This document shows, piece after piece, positions 1 to 5,245 of a stretch of DNA of 11,686 nt. Every line of letters starts with the position of its first letter. Positions within the stretch are counted from its first letter, which is position 1. A program made the position numbers and the translations under genes. Location: positions 4,817 to 16,502 of the forward strand of contig DBRM01000049.1 in assembly GCA_002305965.1 (NCBI GenBank). The letters run 5' to 3'. Below the pieces are notes generated by a model. That model had not been told where the DNA came from and did no database searches. It worked only from the letters and a program-made list of their open reading frames with translations. This stretch comes from Syntrophomonas sp. UBA1368 (GTDB lineage: Bacteria > Bacillota > Syntrophomonadia > Syntrophomonadales > Syntrophomonadaceae).

Positions 1-52
1 AGAACCGGAGAGGCTCCTTAAAGAGAAAGGATATATCAGACTAAAAAAATAG
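1..52 (+). CDS. C-terminal end of an unidentified plus-strand gene, possibly a transposase
   Basis: From base 2 an open plus-strand frame reads 16 residues ending KGYIRLKK and a TAG stop at 50-52; its start lies outside the window. The composition is coding-like, and it is the only plausible plus-strand gene end here. It converges on a fliY gene that stops early, which is what an insertion sequence would produce. The transposase assignment is inferred from that context. The 16 residues are too few to assign a family, and this could also be chance. Confidence 0.35.
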   Translation, partial: EPERLLKEKGYIRLKK

Positions 53-112
53 TATGAGGGTGTGCCAGGAAATGCTTCGTATTTCTTGGGATCAAAAAAC
101 TGAGGTTACGAT

Positions 113-159
113 GTGGGCCTGTGATACTTAGAGACAGCAATGAGAGGATCAAAGCCCAC
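113..159. repeat. Small inverted repeat between fliY stop and the left-edge gene
   Basis: GTGGGC at 113-118 is the reverse complement of GCCCAC at 154-159, separated by 35 bases. It lies just past the premature fliY stop and between two convergent reading frames. It could be part of an insertion-sequence end or a weak bidirectional terminator, but six base pairs is little evidence and no T-tract is adjacent. Confidence 0.25.
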
Positions 160-162
160 GTA

Positions 163-828
163 TCAACCGGCCAGCCCGTCGGCGGTTCCCCCCACCAGAT
201 ACCGGACATATTCTTTGGCTGCATCAAGGTTCATCACCAGCATTGTCTGGTTTTCCATAAGCTCTCCAATTTTCAGCTTGAAAGAAATCACTACCACTTC
301 TTTTTTATCCGGCTCTATCTGCGCGGCCTCTTCTTTCACATTGATCAGTCTTACCCGGGGAGGTGATATGCTGATGGTTTTATCGAATATCTCTGACATT
401 GAGGTAGCTGAAGTACCGATCATCTGATTCATCGCTTCAGATACAGCACTTAATGTGAGTTCATCGATTTTACAGGTAACATCCTGACCATTTCCGCCCA
501 TCATGATATCAGAGATGACCACTGCATCCTCTGACTTCAGGATAAATAAGTTCTTACCGGGTATTCCGGAGGTATACTCTATTTCTATCAGTATATAAGG
601 TGTTTCGAAACGCTGATGAAGTTCATTTAAATTGGTAAAAGATATGGCAGGTGCGTCAAGGAGCACTCTTTGCTTCAGGATTTCAGATAAAGCTGTGGAG
701 GACGAACTGGCATTGATGTTTCCTATTTCCCCCAAAATATCCCGCTCTTGTTCCGACAAGTTCACCCTGCCATTACTGGTTCCCGGTAAACCATCAATTT
801 CAGCCTGTGATAAAAATGCCTTTTCCAT
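163..828 (-). CDS. fliY: FliY-type flagellar switch / CheY-P phosphatase, lacking the FliN domain
   Basis: The 221-residue protein matches the first part of FliY. Residues 5-13 (FLSQAEIDG) resemble the FliM/FliY N-terminal CheY-P-binding tail. Two CheC-type phosphatase sites follow: D30-E34-N37 with P60, and S127-E131-N134 with P157. FliY normally continues through a linker into a C-terminal FliN (SpoA) domain that docks in the C-ring, at about 380 residues in Bacillus. Here the frame ends about ten residues after the CheC fold, so the ring-binding part is absent. The start is set by an AGGGGG ribosome-binding site 7 bases upstream of the ATG. It follows cheY by 89 bp. Dephosphorylation of CheY-P may survive, but assembly into the switch probably does not. 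A natural CheC-like short form is the alternative, although the N-terminal tail argues for FliY. Confidence 0.85.
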   Translation of the reverse strand: MEKAFLSQAEIDGLPGTSNGRVNLSEQERDILGEIGNINASSSSTALSEILKQRVLLDAPAISFTNLNELHQRFETPYILIEIEYTSGIPGKNLFILKSEDAVVISDIMMGGNGQDVTCKIDELTLSAVSEAMNQMIGTSATSMSEIFDKTISISPPRVRLINVKEEAAQIEPDKKEVVVISFKLKIGELMENQTMLVMNLDAAKEYVRYLVGGTADGLAG

Positions 829-917
829 AGTTATCCCCCTATACTTTGCCTGTAATCATTGACGCCGGCTTGTTTCCTGTGAGTCCCGGCTATATTTCGC
901 ATTATAATTCCTGTGCT

Positions 918-1280
918 TTAAATTAATATTCTTTCGATTGCATGCAATACACGATCCGCTTCGAAAGGCTTGACCAAAAAATCTATAGCACCCGCTTTGA
1001 TCGCATCCAACACCAGCGCTTGTTGTCCCATGGCACTGCACATTATGATTCTGGCAGCGGGATCTATTGCTATAATGTCTTTTACCGCTGAGATTCCATC
1101 TCTTTCCGGCATGGTGATGTCCATGGTGACCAGATCAGGTCTCACCCTTTCATATACTTCCAGGGCCTGTATCCCGTTTTCAGCCTCTCCTATCACTTCA
1201 TAGCCATTTTTGGTTACGATATCTTTGATCATCATTCTCATAAAAGCTGCATCATCAACGATCATTATTGTTTTAGCCAT
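918..1280 (-). CDS. cheY: Chemotaxis response regulator CheY
   Basis: This is a single-domain receiver of 120 residues. The acidic pocket is D9-D10, the phospho-acceptor is D54 (in MDITMPERDG), the switch serine is S82, the aromatic rotamer position is F101, and the conserved lysine is K104 (in VKPF). No output domain follows, as in CheY. It should accept phosphate from CheA and bind the FliM/FliY N-terminal tail at the flagellar switch. I chose the ATG at 1280 because GGAGGTG lies 8-10 bases before it; a longer UUG start at 1298 would overlap that ribosome-binding site. It sits between the sigma-28 gene and fliY, giving regulator and phosphatase side by side. The 98-bp gap from sigD shows no clear promoter or terminator. 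Confidence 0.95.
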   Translation of the reverse strand: MAKTIMIVDDAAFMRMMIKDIVTKNGYEVIGEAENGIQALEVYERVRPDLVTMDITMPERDGISAVKDIIAIDPAARIIMCSAMGQQALVLDAIKAGAIDFLVKPFEADRVLHAIERILI

Positions 1281-1378
1281 ACGAAGCAACACCTCCAAAT
1301 TTTCAAAATATTATCTTAACCAGTTTCTTCGGAAGCCTTTTTTTAGCGCCTCAGCCTGGGTCATAGCCATTTTACTGC

Positions 1379-2080
1379 TTAAGGATACCCGCCATGCATT
1401 CGCCTGCGCAAAGCCGCCAGTGCCAGGGTCTTAAGCTGCGATACCCGTGATACACTCACATCAAGTACCGCTGCGATTTCCTGAAGTCTTAACTCCTCAA
1501 AATAATACAAAGTCAGTACTAATCTCTGTCTTTCTTCCAGCGATTCGATGGCTTCACTGAGCAGCTCAAGCTGTTCCGTTTTCAGGAAAACTTCCTCGGG
1601 TGAATTCTCCCGCGGAGCACTTAAGGTATCCCCGATCATCAAGTCATTGAAGCCAAGGGTTTGCTCCAGGGAAACGGAAGCCATCAGCCGGAAAGACTGC
1701 ATGGCCTCTTCGATCTCATCCCGCTCCATATCCACTTCTTTGACAATATCTTCAATGGATGCTTCTCTGCCTGATTGGGCAGATATTTTCTCCATGGCCT
1801 CTGTTATCGTTTGTACCTTTTGCCAACAGTTCCTGGATAGAGGCGAAGCACTCCGCAAAGCATCAAGGATCGAACCCTTGATACGCTGTGCAGCATAGGT
1901 GGCAAACTGCACTCCTTTATCAGCCTGGAAACGTCCTGCAGCTTCCAGCAAACCAATCATTCCATAGCCAATAACATCATCTCTGTCCCAATAAGCAGGG
2001 ATACTTACGTCCAGACGATCGACGAAGGATTTGACCAATGGCAGGTATTGATGGGGATCGATAGTAATATTTGTATCCAT
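1379..2080 (-). CDS. sigD: Flagellar/motility sigma factor sigma-28 (SigD/FliA family)
   Basis: The protein is 233 residues from the ATG at 2080. Region 2 is clear: DDVIGYGMIGLLEAAGRF, then GVQFATYA and RIKGSILDALR, the hallmark of the FliA/SigD/WhiG group. A region 3 helix follows, and region 4 includes LEERQRLVLTLYYFEELRLQEIA with an SVSRVSQLK recognition helix. It should direct RNA polymerase to CCGATAT promoters, two of which occur in this window (before cheA and flgM), and be held inactive by FlgM. Two in-frame ATGs exist. The one at 2092 directly abuts the GGGG of the ribosome-binding site, so 2080 is preferred; it lies one base after the TAA of the flgB-like ORF, which suggests translational coupling. 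Expression probably depends on the upstream c-di-GMP riboswitch. Confidence 0.93.
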   Translation of the reverse strand: MDTNITIDPHQYLPLVKSFVDRLDVSIPAYWDRDDVIGYGMIGLLEAAGRFQADKGVQFATYAAQRIKGSILDALRSASPLSRNCWQKVQTITEAMEKISAQSGREASIEDIVKEVDMERDEIEEAMQSFRLMASVSLEQTLGFNDLMIGDTLSAPRENSPEEVFLKTEQLELLSEAIESLEERQRLVLTLYYFEELRLQEIAAVLDVSVSRVSQLKTLALAALRRRMHGGYP

Positions 2081-2081
2081 A

Positions 2082-2270
2082 TTAACAATCATCCCCTTTT
2101 GATCGAATTGACTTTCTCAGATATGACATATGAATCTTCTTGTTGAGCTGATTCAGAAAACATTTAAAGCCAGGCGTATTAATACTACTCATATTGTGAG
2201 TAATGGTTTGCCGCCTGGCTATTGCCCTGTTTTCTAAAATCCCAAATATTCGTTCTGTCGTAATGTACAT
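2082..2270 (-). CDS. 62-residue protein with FlgB-like basal-body rod N-terminal motif
   Basis: Residues 8-32 follow the flagellar rod/hook N-terminal signature: LENRAIARRQTITHNMSSINTPGFK fits the family pattern L-x(2)-R-x(5)-I-x(2)-N-(IM)-x(2)-(IV)-x-TPG(YF)K. The start is fixed by GAGGAG, seven U residues and then ATG. FlgB is normally about 130 residues, with a C-terminal helix needed to pack in the rod. Here the frame ends after a lysine/arginine-rich tail (KKIHMSYLRKSIRSK), so it cannot be a complete rod protein. It is the first gene after the riboswitch, and its TAA lies one base from the sigD ATG. It is either a remnant of flgB left after deletion of the flagellar genes once between flgB and sigD, or a retained leader peptide coupling translation into sigD. 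Confidence 0.7.
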   Translation of the reverse strand: MYITTERIFGILENRAIARRQTITHNMSSINTPGFKCFLNQLNKKIHMSYLRKSIRSKGDDC

Positions 2271-2311
2271 AAAAAAACTCCTCAAAAGCTTACAATCATA
2301 CCTTTGAGAAG
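2271..2311 (-). terminator. Riboswitch expression platform: intrinsic terminator overlapping the RBS
   Basis: On the minus strand CTTCTCAAAGG (2311-2301) can pair along 11 positions, two of them G-U wobbles, with CTTTTGAGGAG (2288-2278) across a 12-base loop. Seven U residues (2277-2271) follow, then the ATG of the flgB-like ORF. The 3' arm contains the GAGGAG Shine-Dalgarno sequence, so this one hairpin could both terminate transcription and hide the RBS in read-through RNA. It lies about 20 bases downstream of the c-di-GMP aptamer. I did not resolve a fully convincing antiterminator. Confidence 0.8.
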
Positions 2312-2331
2312 ATTTCAAACATATAAGGCAT

Positions 2332-2420
2332 GATCTCTAGCTACCCGGCTATCATAGCTTGTTTGCCTTAGACCCGCGGCTTTGCGTCTCTACCTTTCGA
2401 TAGATTTGCCCTTCAAGACC
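2332..2420 (-). ncRNA. Cyclic di-GMP-I (GEMM-I) riboswitch aptamer
   Basis: The minus strand carries the conserved GEMM-I elements in order: GGGCAAA (2411-2405); a short stem capped by TCGAAAG, matching the GAAA tetraloop position; GACGCAAAGCC (2388-2378); GGTCTAAGG (2374-2366); and ATGATAGCCGGGTAGC (2355-2340), the C-rich receptor arm with its closing strand. These match the known class that binds c-di-GMP. It lies between a consensus promoter and a terminator/RBS hairpin, ahead of a flgB-like ORF and sigD. In C. difficile the homologous switch before flgB turns expression off when c-di-GMP is high; the same sense here is inferred from the hairpin, not shown. Exact P1 ends are approximate. 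Confidence 0.93.
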
Positions 2421-2442
2421 CGTATTTTGTCTGATATGTTAT

Positions 2443-2471
2443 ATCATACATTAGAATTATCAAGTTATTAA
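2443..2471 (-). promoter_or_regulatory. Possible secondary housekeeping promoter before the riboswitch
   Basis: On the minus strand TTAATA (2471-2466), a 17-base spacer and TATGAT (2448-2443) form a moderate sigma-A-like promoter, about 20-25 bases ahead of the aptamer. It is weaker than the TTGACA/TATATT pair upstream. It could be the ancestral promoter of the riboswitch operon, or chance in AT-rich DNA. Confidence 0.35.
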
Positions 2472-2514
2472 ATAATATTTTAATTTTTGGAAGAAATATG
2501 TCCAATTAATGAAC

Positions 2515-2543
2515 AATATATAACGCAGAAAAAAATTTGTCAA
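2515..2543 (-). promoter_or_regulatory. Strong sigma-A promoter for the riboswitch-sigD unit
   Basis: On the minus strand a perfect -35 TTGACA (2543-2538), a 17-base spacer and -10 TATATT (2520-2515, five of six consensus) point toward the riboswitch; transcription would start near 2508, about 90 bases before the aptamer. The -35 hexamer overlaps the TGA stop that ends the decayed IS30 transposase (GCT TGA CA), so it lies within or at the edge of the insertion-sequence remnant. This suggests a promoter fused from IS and host DNA. Confidence 0.7.
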
Positions 2544-2610
2544 GCAAGTGCGACATTTTTTTCGAAGAGAAAATTTCGACAGGGCTTTTACGGCCTGGTT
2601 TGGTGACAGT
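2540..2610 (-). pseudogene. Decayed C-terminus of an IS30-family transposase
   Basis: On the minus strand one frame reads GRKSPVEIF and, after a two-base shift, the next frame reads LFEKNVALA and a TGA stop at 2542-2540. IS30 transposases typically end with a (T/S)P-x-E-(VI)-F motif, followed after a short stretch by a VAL-rich tail, so this is the tail of such a gene with a frameshift. It is separated from the N-terminal fragment by a large internal deletion near 2640. The identification rests on short motifs from memory of the family. The decay and the missing catalytic DDE core mean it cannot transpose. Confidence 0.6.
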
Positions 2611-2642
2611 TGCGTTCCGGTAAATTGTCAAGTCAGAGCATA

Positions 2643-2873
2643 TTATGGCAAGCTGCTGTCTTTTTTATTGGATTTCCTGCGGCGTGCCTGGTACGCTAAA
2701 TGGGCCTTGTCAGCCTTGTAGGTCTGCTCGCGCCCTTTATTTCTCTGCAACTCCCGGTTTATTGTCGAATGATGTCTCCCCAGGAGCCTTGCAACCGCCC
2801 GGCAGGAATAGCCTAATGCGCTTAATGTCTCTATTTGGCTGCGTTCATATACTGTAAGATGTCGATAACTCAT
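2643..2873 (-). pseudogene. IS30-family transposase N-terminal fragment (helix-turn-helix)
   Basis: The frame opens with MSYRHLTVYERSQIE, then an HTH with GYSCRAVARLLGRHHSTINREL, the standard IS30 DNA-binding N-terminus, followed by YKADKAHLAYQARRR. Full-length members are about 310-350 residues with a DDE catalytic domain; here it stops at 76. It begins 12 bp after the flgM stop, with its own GGAG site 7 bases before ATG, and no IS left end fits in the gap, so both the left terminus and the catalytic core are gone. It may still be translated with flgM as a small DNA-binding peptide, but a dead remnant is the simpler reading. Confidence 0.85.
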
Positions 2874-2885
2874 TTATAATCTCCA

Positions 2886-3176
2886 TTAATCACCGGCAAG
2901 CATTTTCTCTGCCAGCTGCTGTGCCGGTATTTTATAAGTGTTATTTACTATTTCTTCCTTGATGCGGGCAATTTTTTCTTCCCTTACGTCGGGCAATTCC
3001 TTGATTGATTTAATCAGTTCATTAACTTTCAAAGCTTGTTCAGACAGCTCAATGCTATCACTTTCAGCCCTATCGGCAACGGGTTTGATTCCCGTTTGAC
3101 CGTCCGGGGTCTGACTATATTGCCAGCTATTATATAATTTAGCCATATGATCGTAAATTTCTTTGTTCATTTTCAT
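2886..3176 (-). CDS. flgM: Anti-sigma-28 factor FlgM
   Basis: The protein is 96 residues, the usual FlgM size. The C-terminal half has the family pattern: DSIELSEQALKVNELIKS, then LPDVREEKIARIKEEIVNNTYKIPAQQLAEKML, where the V-R-x-E-K-(IV) helix and the closing helix bind sigma-28. The N-terminal half is polar and probably disordered, as needed for export through the flagellar secretion system. AGGGGA lies 8 bases before the ATG at 3176; a second ATG at 3170 is possible. It follows cheB by 90 bp with its own CCGATAT element in the gap, so sigma-28 probably makes its own inhibitor. The sigD gene lies 0.8 kb downstream, separated by the IS30 remnant and the riboswitch. Confidence 0.93.
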   Translation of the reverse strand: MKMNKEIYDHMAKLYNSWQYSQTPDGQTGIKPVADRAESDSIELSEQALKVNELIKSIKELPDVREEKIARIKEEIVNNTYKIPAQQLAEKMLAGD

Positions 3177-3219
3177 CTTGATTTCCCCTGTTAAAAGTCA
3201 TAAATAACTTCATAATCTT

Positions 3220-3226
3220 ATATCGG
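3220..3226 (-). promoter_or_regulatory. flgM: Sigma-28 -10 element upstream of flgM
   Basis: The minus strand carries CCGATAT, the exact SigD -10 of Bacillus, 43 bases before the flgM ATG. At 15-16 bases upstream the -35 reads GTAT or TGTA, a poor match to TAAA. A partial sigma-28 promoter is likely because flgM is a classic late flagellar gene, but read-through from cheB would also serve. Confidence 0.5.
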
Positions 3227-3266
3227 GTATTTTTGAAAAAAATACAGCATAACCAACAAAAATTTT

Positions 3267-4295
3267 TTATTTTCCGGCGATGGCTGAACAGATCAAAGCC
3301 GGTATTTTTTCCAGGCTGGCCTGCAGCTCCACCGCACCGGTGGTAAAGGCTACTTTGGGCATACCGTATATGACCGAGGTATGTTCATCCTGGCCAATGG
3401 TTACAGCGCCGCTTTGGCGCATCGCCATCAGCCCTTTGGCTCCATCAGCGCCCATTCCGGTAAGTATTACTCCCAGAGCACCGCCTCTTACCTGTGATGA
3501 TACAGAATTAAACAGTACATCCACCGAGGGACAATGCCCGTTCACTTTATCTCCCTGCCAGCATCTGACCGTATAGCCGGTGCCTCCTTTGCTGACCGTC
3601 ATGTGATAACCCCCCGGGGCAATCAGTGCCAGACCGGGACGAATCATATCGCCATCCACGGCTTCTCTTATTTCCCATTCACAGGAATCATTGAGTCTTG
3701 CTGCATACATGCGGGTAAAAACCGGGGGCATATGCTGGACAATAACAATGCCGGGAAGATCCACCGGCAGGTTTCTGATGATACTGGCGATGGCTTCCGT
3801 GCCGCCGGTTGAGGCTCCCATTGCGATCATTTTAATTTTGGAACCTCTCCCTCCCCCTACAGCTTGCGGCCTGTGAACATTGTCATTTTTTCGCTGTCCC
3901 ACCCGGGCCATGGAAGCAATTTTTATCTTAATGATCATTTCATTGATAAAATTACTCACTGACCTTTCACTATAGCCCTCCGGCTTGCAGACAAAGTCCA
4001 CCGCACCTGCCTGCAAGGCTTCGAAGACCGAATTGTTCATTGCACTTATCATCACCACCGGGATCGGGTATTGGTCCATTAACCGCTTCAGAAATTCGAT
4101 CCCGTTCATAATGGGCATTTCAACATCCAGTGTCACTACATCCGGTTTTAACTCAATGATCATTTTACTGGCAATATAAGCATCAGATGCGATCCCCACC
4201 ACCTCTATCGCCGGATCGCTGCCCATGCCCCGGGCTAAAGCTTCCCGAATGACCATGGAATCATCTACTACCAGTACACGGATTTTTCTTTTCAA
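3267..4295 (-). CDS. cheB: Protein-glutamate methylesterase/deamidase CheB
   Basis: The 342 residues form a receiver joined to a methylesterase. In the receiver the acidic pair is D11-D12, the phospho-acceptor D57 (TLDVEMPIMNG) and the lysine K104. A linker near 130-152 leads to the esterase, whose catalytic triad is S162 (MGASTGGT), H188 (VQHMPP) and D284 (GMGADGAKG), matching the family spacing. It removes methyl groups from receptor glutamates when phosphorylated by CheA, giving adaptation. The start is TTG at 4295, with AAAGGA about 10 bases upstream, and the gene follows cheR by 6 bp, so the methyltransferase and methylesterase are co-transcribed. It is full length and all catalytic residues are present. 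Confidence 0.96.
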   Translation of the reverse strand: MKRKIRVLVVDDSMVIREALARGMGSDPAIEVVGIASDAYIASKMIIELKPDVVTLDVEMPIMNGIEFLKRLMDQYPIPVVMISAMNNSVFEALQAGAVDFVCKPEGYSERSVSNFINEMIIKIKIASMARVGQRKNDNVHRPQAVGGGRGSKIKMIAMGASTGGTEAIASIIRNLPVDLPGIVIVQHMPPVFTRMYAARLNDSCEWEIREAVDGDMIRPGLALIAPGGYHMTVSKGGTGYTVRCWQGDKVNGHCPSVDVLFNSVSSQVRGGALGVILTGMGADGAKGLMAMRQSGAVTIGQDEHTSVIYGMPKVAFTTGAVELQASLEKIPALICSAIAGK

Positions 4296-4301
4296 ATCAA
4301 T

Positions 4302-5114
4302 CTATTCCTTTCTGTAAACAGCGGGCATGATAAACTTATACTTGGTCTCTCTGCGGTTAATGGCCTCACTGACACCAACAATAAGATATCCCCCGGTTTC
4401 GGTAAAATCGTAGAAACGATTTATGAGTTGTTTTCGAGTTTCGTTATCAAAGTAAATCATAACGTTGCGGCAGAAAATTACATGAAATTTCTGTTTGAAA
4501 GGAAAATACTTTTCCATTAAGTTAAATTTGCGGAATATTACACCTTCCCGGATGGCTTGAACCAGGCGCCTGCGTCCATTTTGGTCCGGTTCAAAATACT
4601 TTAATTTCCACACCGCGGGCAGATCCCTGATCTGCTCCTCCCCATAGGTTGCCTCCAAAGCCTGTTCAAGAACCCTGGTGGAAATATCAGTGGCCAGGAT
4701 CTTCGTATCCCAGAAGAGCTCATTCTGGCCAAAATGATCCTTGAGGATCATCGCCAGCGTATAGGGTTCTTCCCCGCTGGAACAACCGGCGCTCCAGATC
4801 CGCAAGTCCCCGTTATCAGCGGCTGCAGCCATATAAGGGACTGCTGTATCCCGGAAAAAATTAAAACTTTCCGCCTCTCGCATAAAATATGTATAATTGG
4901 TCGTCAGCCGGTTTACCAGGAAAGCTGCTTCATTACCGGTACGATCATTGATGAGACTATGATAGAAATGAAGAAAGCTCTTATATCCTTTGCCGGCCAG
5001 ATAGCTAAGCAATTTTGTTTCAACCAGAGTCTTTTTATTGCTTAAATCTATGCCATAATTTTGTTTTGCGAAAAGACATAACTTATTAAATTCCTGATCA
5101 CTTAAAGTTTGCAT
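4302..5114 (-). CDS. cheR: Chemotaxis protein methyltransferase CheR (full length)
   Basis: The 270 residues have both CheR domains. Residues 1-75 are the helical N-terminal domain that recognises receptor helices. Residues 76-270 are the SAM-dependent methyltransferase, with R79 (YFMREAESF), the SAM-binding loop SAGCSSGEEPYTLAM at 108-122, D143 (ATDIS) and the CRNVMIYF motif at 215-222. It methylates glutamates on chemoreceptors and opposes CheB, which follows it by 6 bp. Upstream is the terminator of the receptor gene. I see no strong promoter in the 131-bp gap, so it may rely on read-through or a weak local promoter. The RBS is imperfect (AGGAAATGAGTGG before ATG). This is the canonical CheR of the window, unlike the short paralogue at 8394-9002. 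Confidence 0.95.
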   Translation of the reverse strand: MQTLSDQEFNKLCLFAKQNYGIDLSNKKTLVETKLLSYLAGKGYKSFLHFYHSLINDRTGNEAAFLVNRLTTNYTYFMREAESFNFFRDTAVPYMAAAADNGDLRIWSAGCSSGEEPYTLAMILKDHFGQNELFWDTKILATDISTRVLEQALEATYGEEQIRDLPAVWKLKYFEPDQNGRRRLVQAIREGVIFRKFNLMEKYFPFKQKFHVIFCRNVMIYFDNETRKQLINRFYDFTETGGYLIVGVSEAINRRETKYKFIMPAVYRKE

Positions 5115-5199
5115 TTATCCACTCATTTCCTGGAAATAAACTTGAGCGCTGCCGGTTTTATGACCGTCGAAGCCGGTTTTTGATCAGCTTCTTTCCTGT
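5115..5199. other. Intergenic region before cheR with repeated GCCGGTTTT
   Basis: The plus strand holds GCCGGTTTT twice, near 5152 and 5172, spaced by about 20 bases. A small GAAGC/GCTTC inverted pair lies between them and the terminator. I find no clear promoter hexamers for cheR here, and no riboswitch-like motif. Confidence 0.3.
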
Positions 5200-5236
5200 A
5201 AAAAAGGCCGATGTCGGGCATCACCCAATATCGGCC
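5200..5236 (-). terminator. Intrinsic terminator after the chemoreceptor gene
   Basis: On the minus strand GGCCGAT (5236-5230) pairs perfectly with ATCGGCC (5212-5206). The inner bases TTGGG and GCCCGA extend the stem around a short loop, and six U residues follow (5205-5200). It begins about 10 bases after the receptor stop codon and closes the cheA-to-receptor transcript. Confidence 0.88.
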
Positions 5237-5245
5237 GATATTTTA

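Noticed and set aside
36..227. Minus-strand 63-codon frame overlapping the end of fliY
   Set aside because: It starts inside fliY in another frame, has no RBS and no family motif; probably chance.
1311..1370. Tiny ORF MAMTQAEALKKGFRRNWLR between sigD and cheY
   Set aside because: No ribosome-binding site lies upstream and no family is recognisable; 19 codons can occur by chance.
2610..2640. GGAACGCAACTGTC, similar to an IS30 terminal inverted repeat
   Set aside because: It is in the wrong place and orientation for a right end, and is better explained as part of the decayed transposase coding sequence between the two recognised fragments.
5228..5234. CCGATAT on the minus strand just after the receptor gene
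   Set aside because: It is part of the terminator palindrome, and the bases 15-16 upstream do not resemble TAAA.
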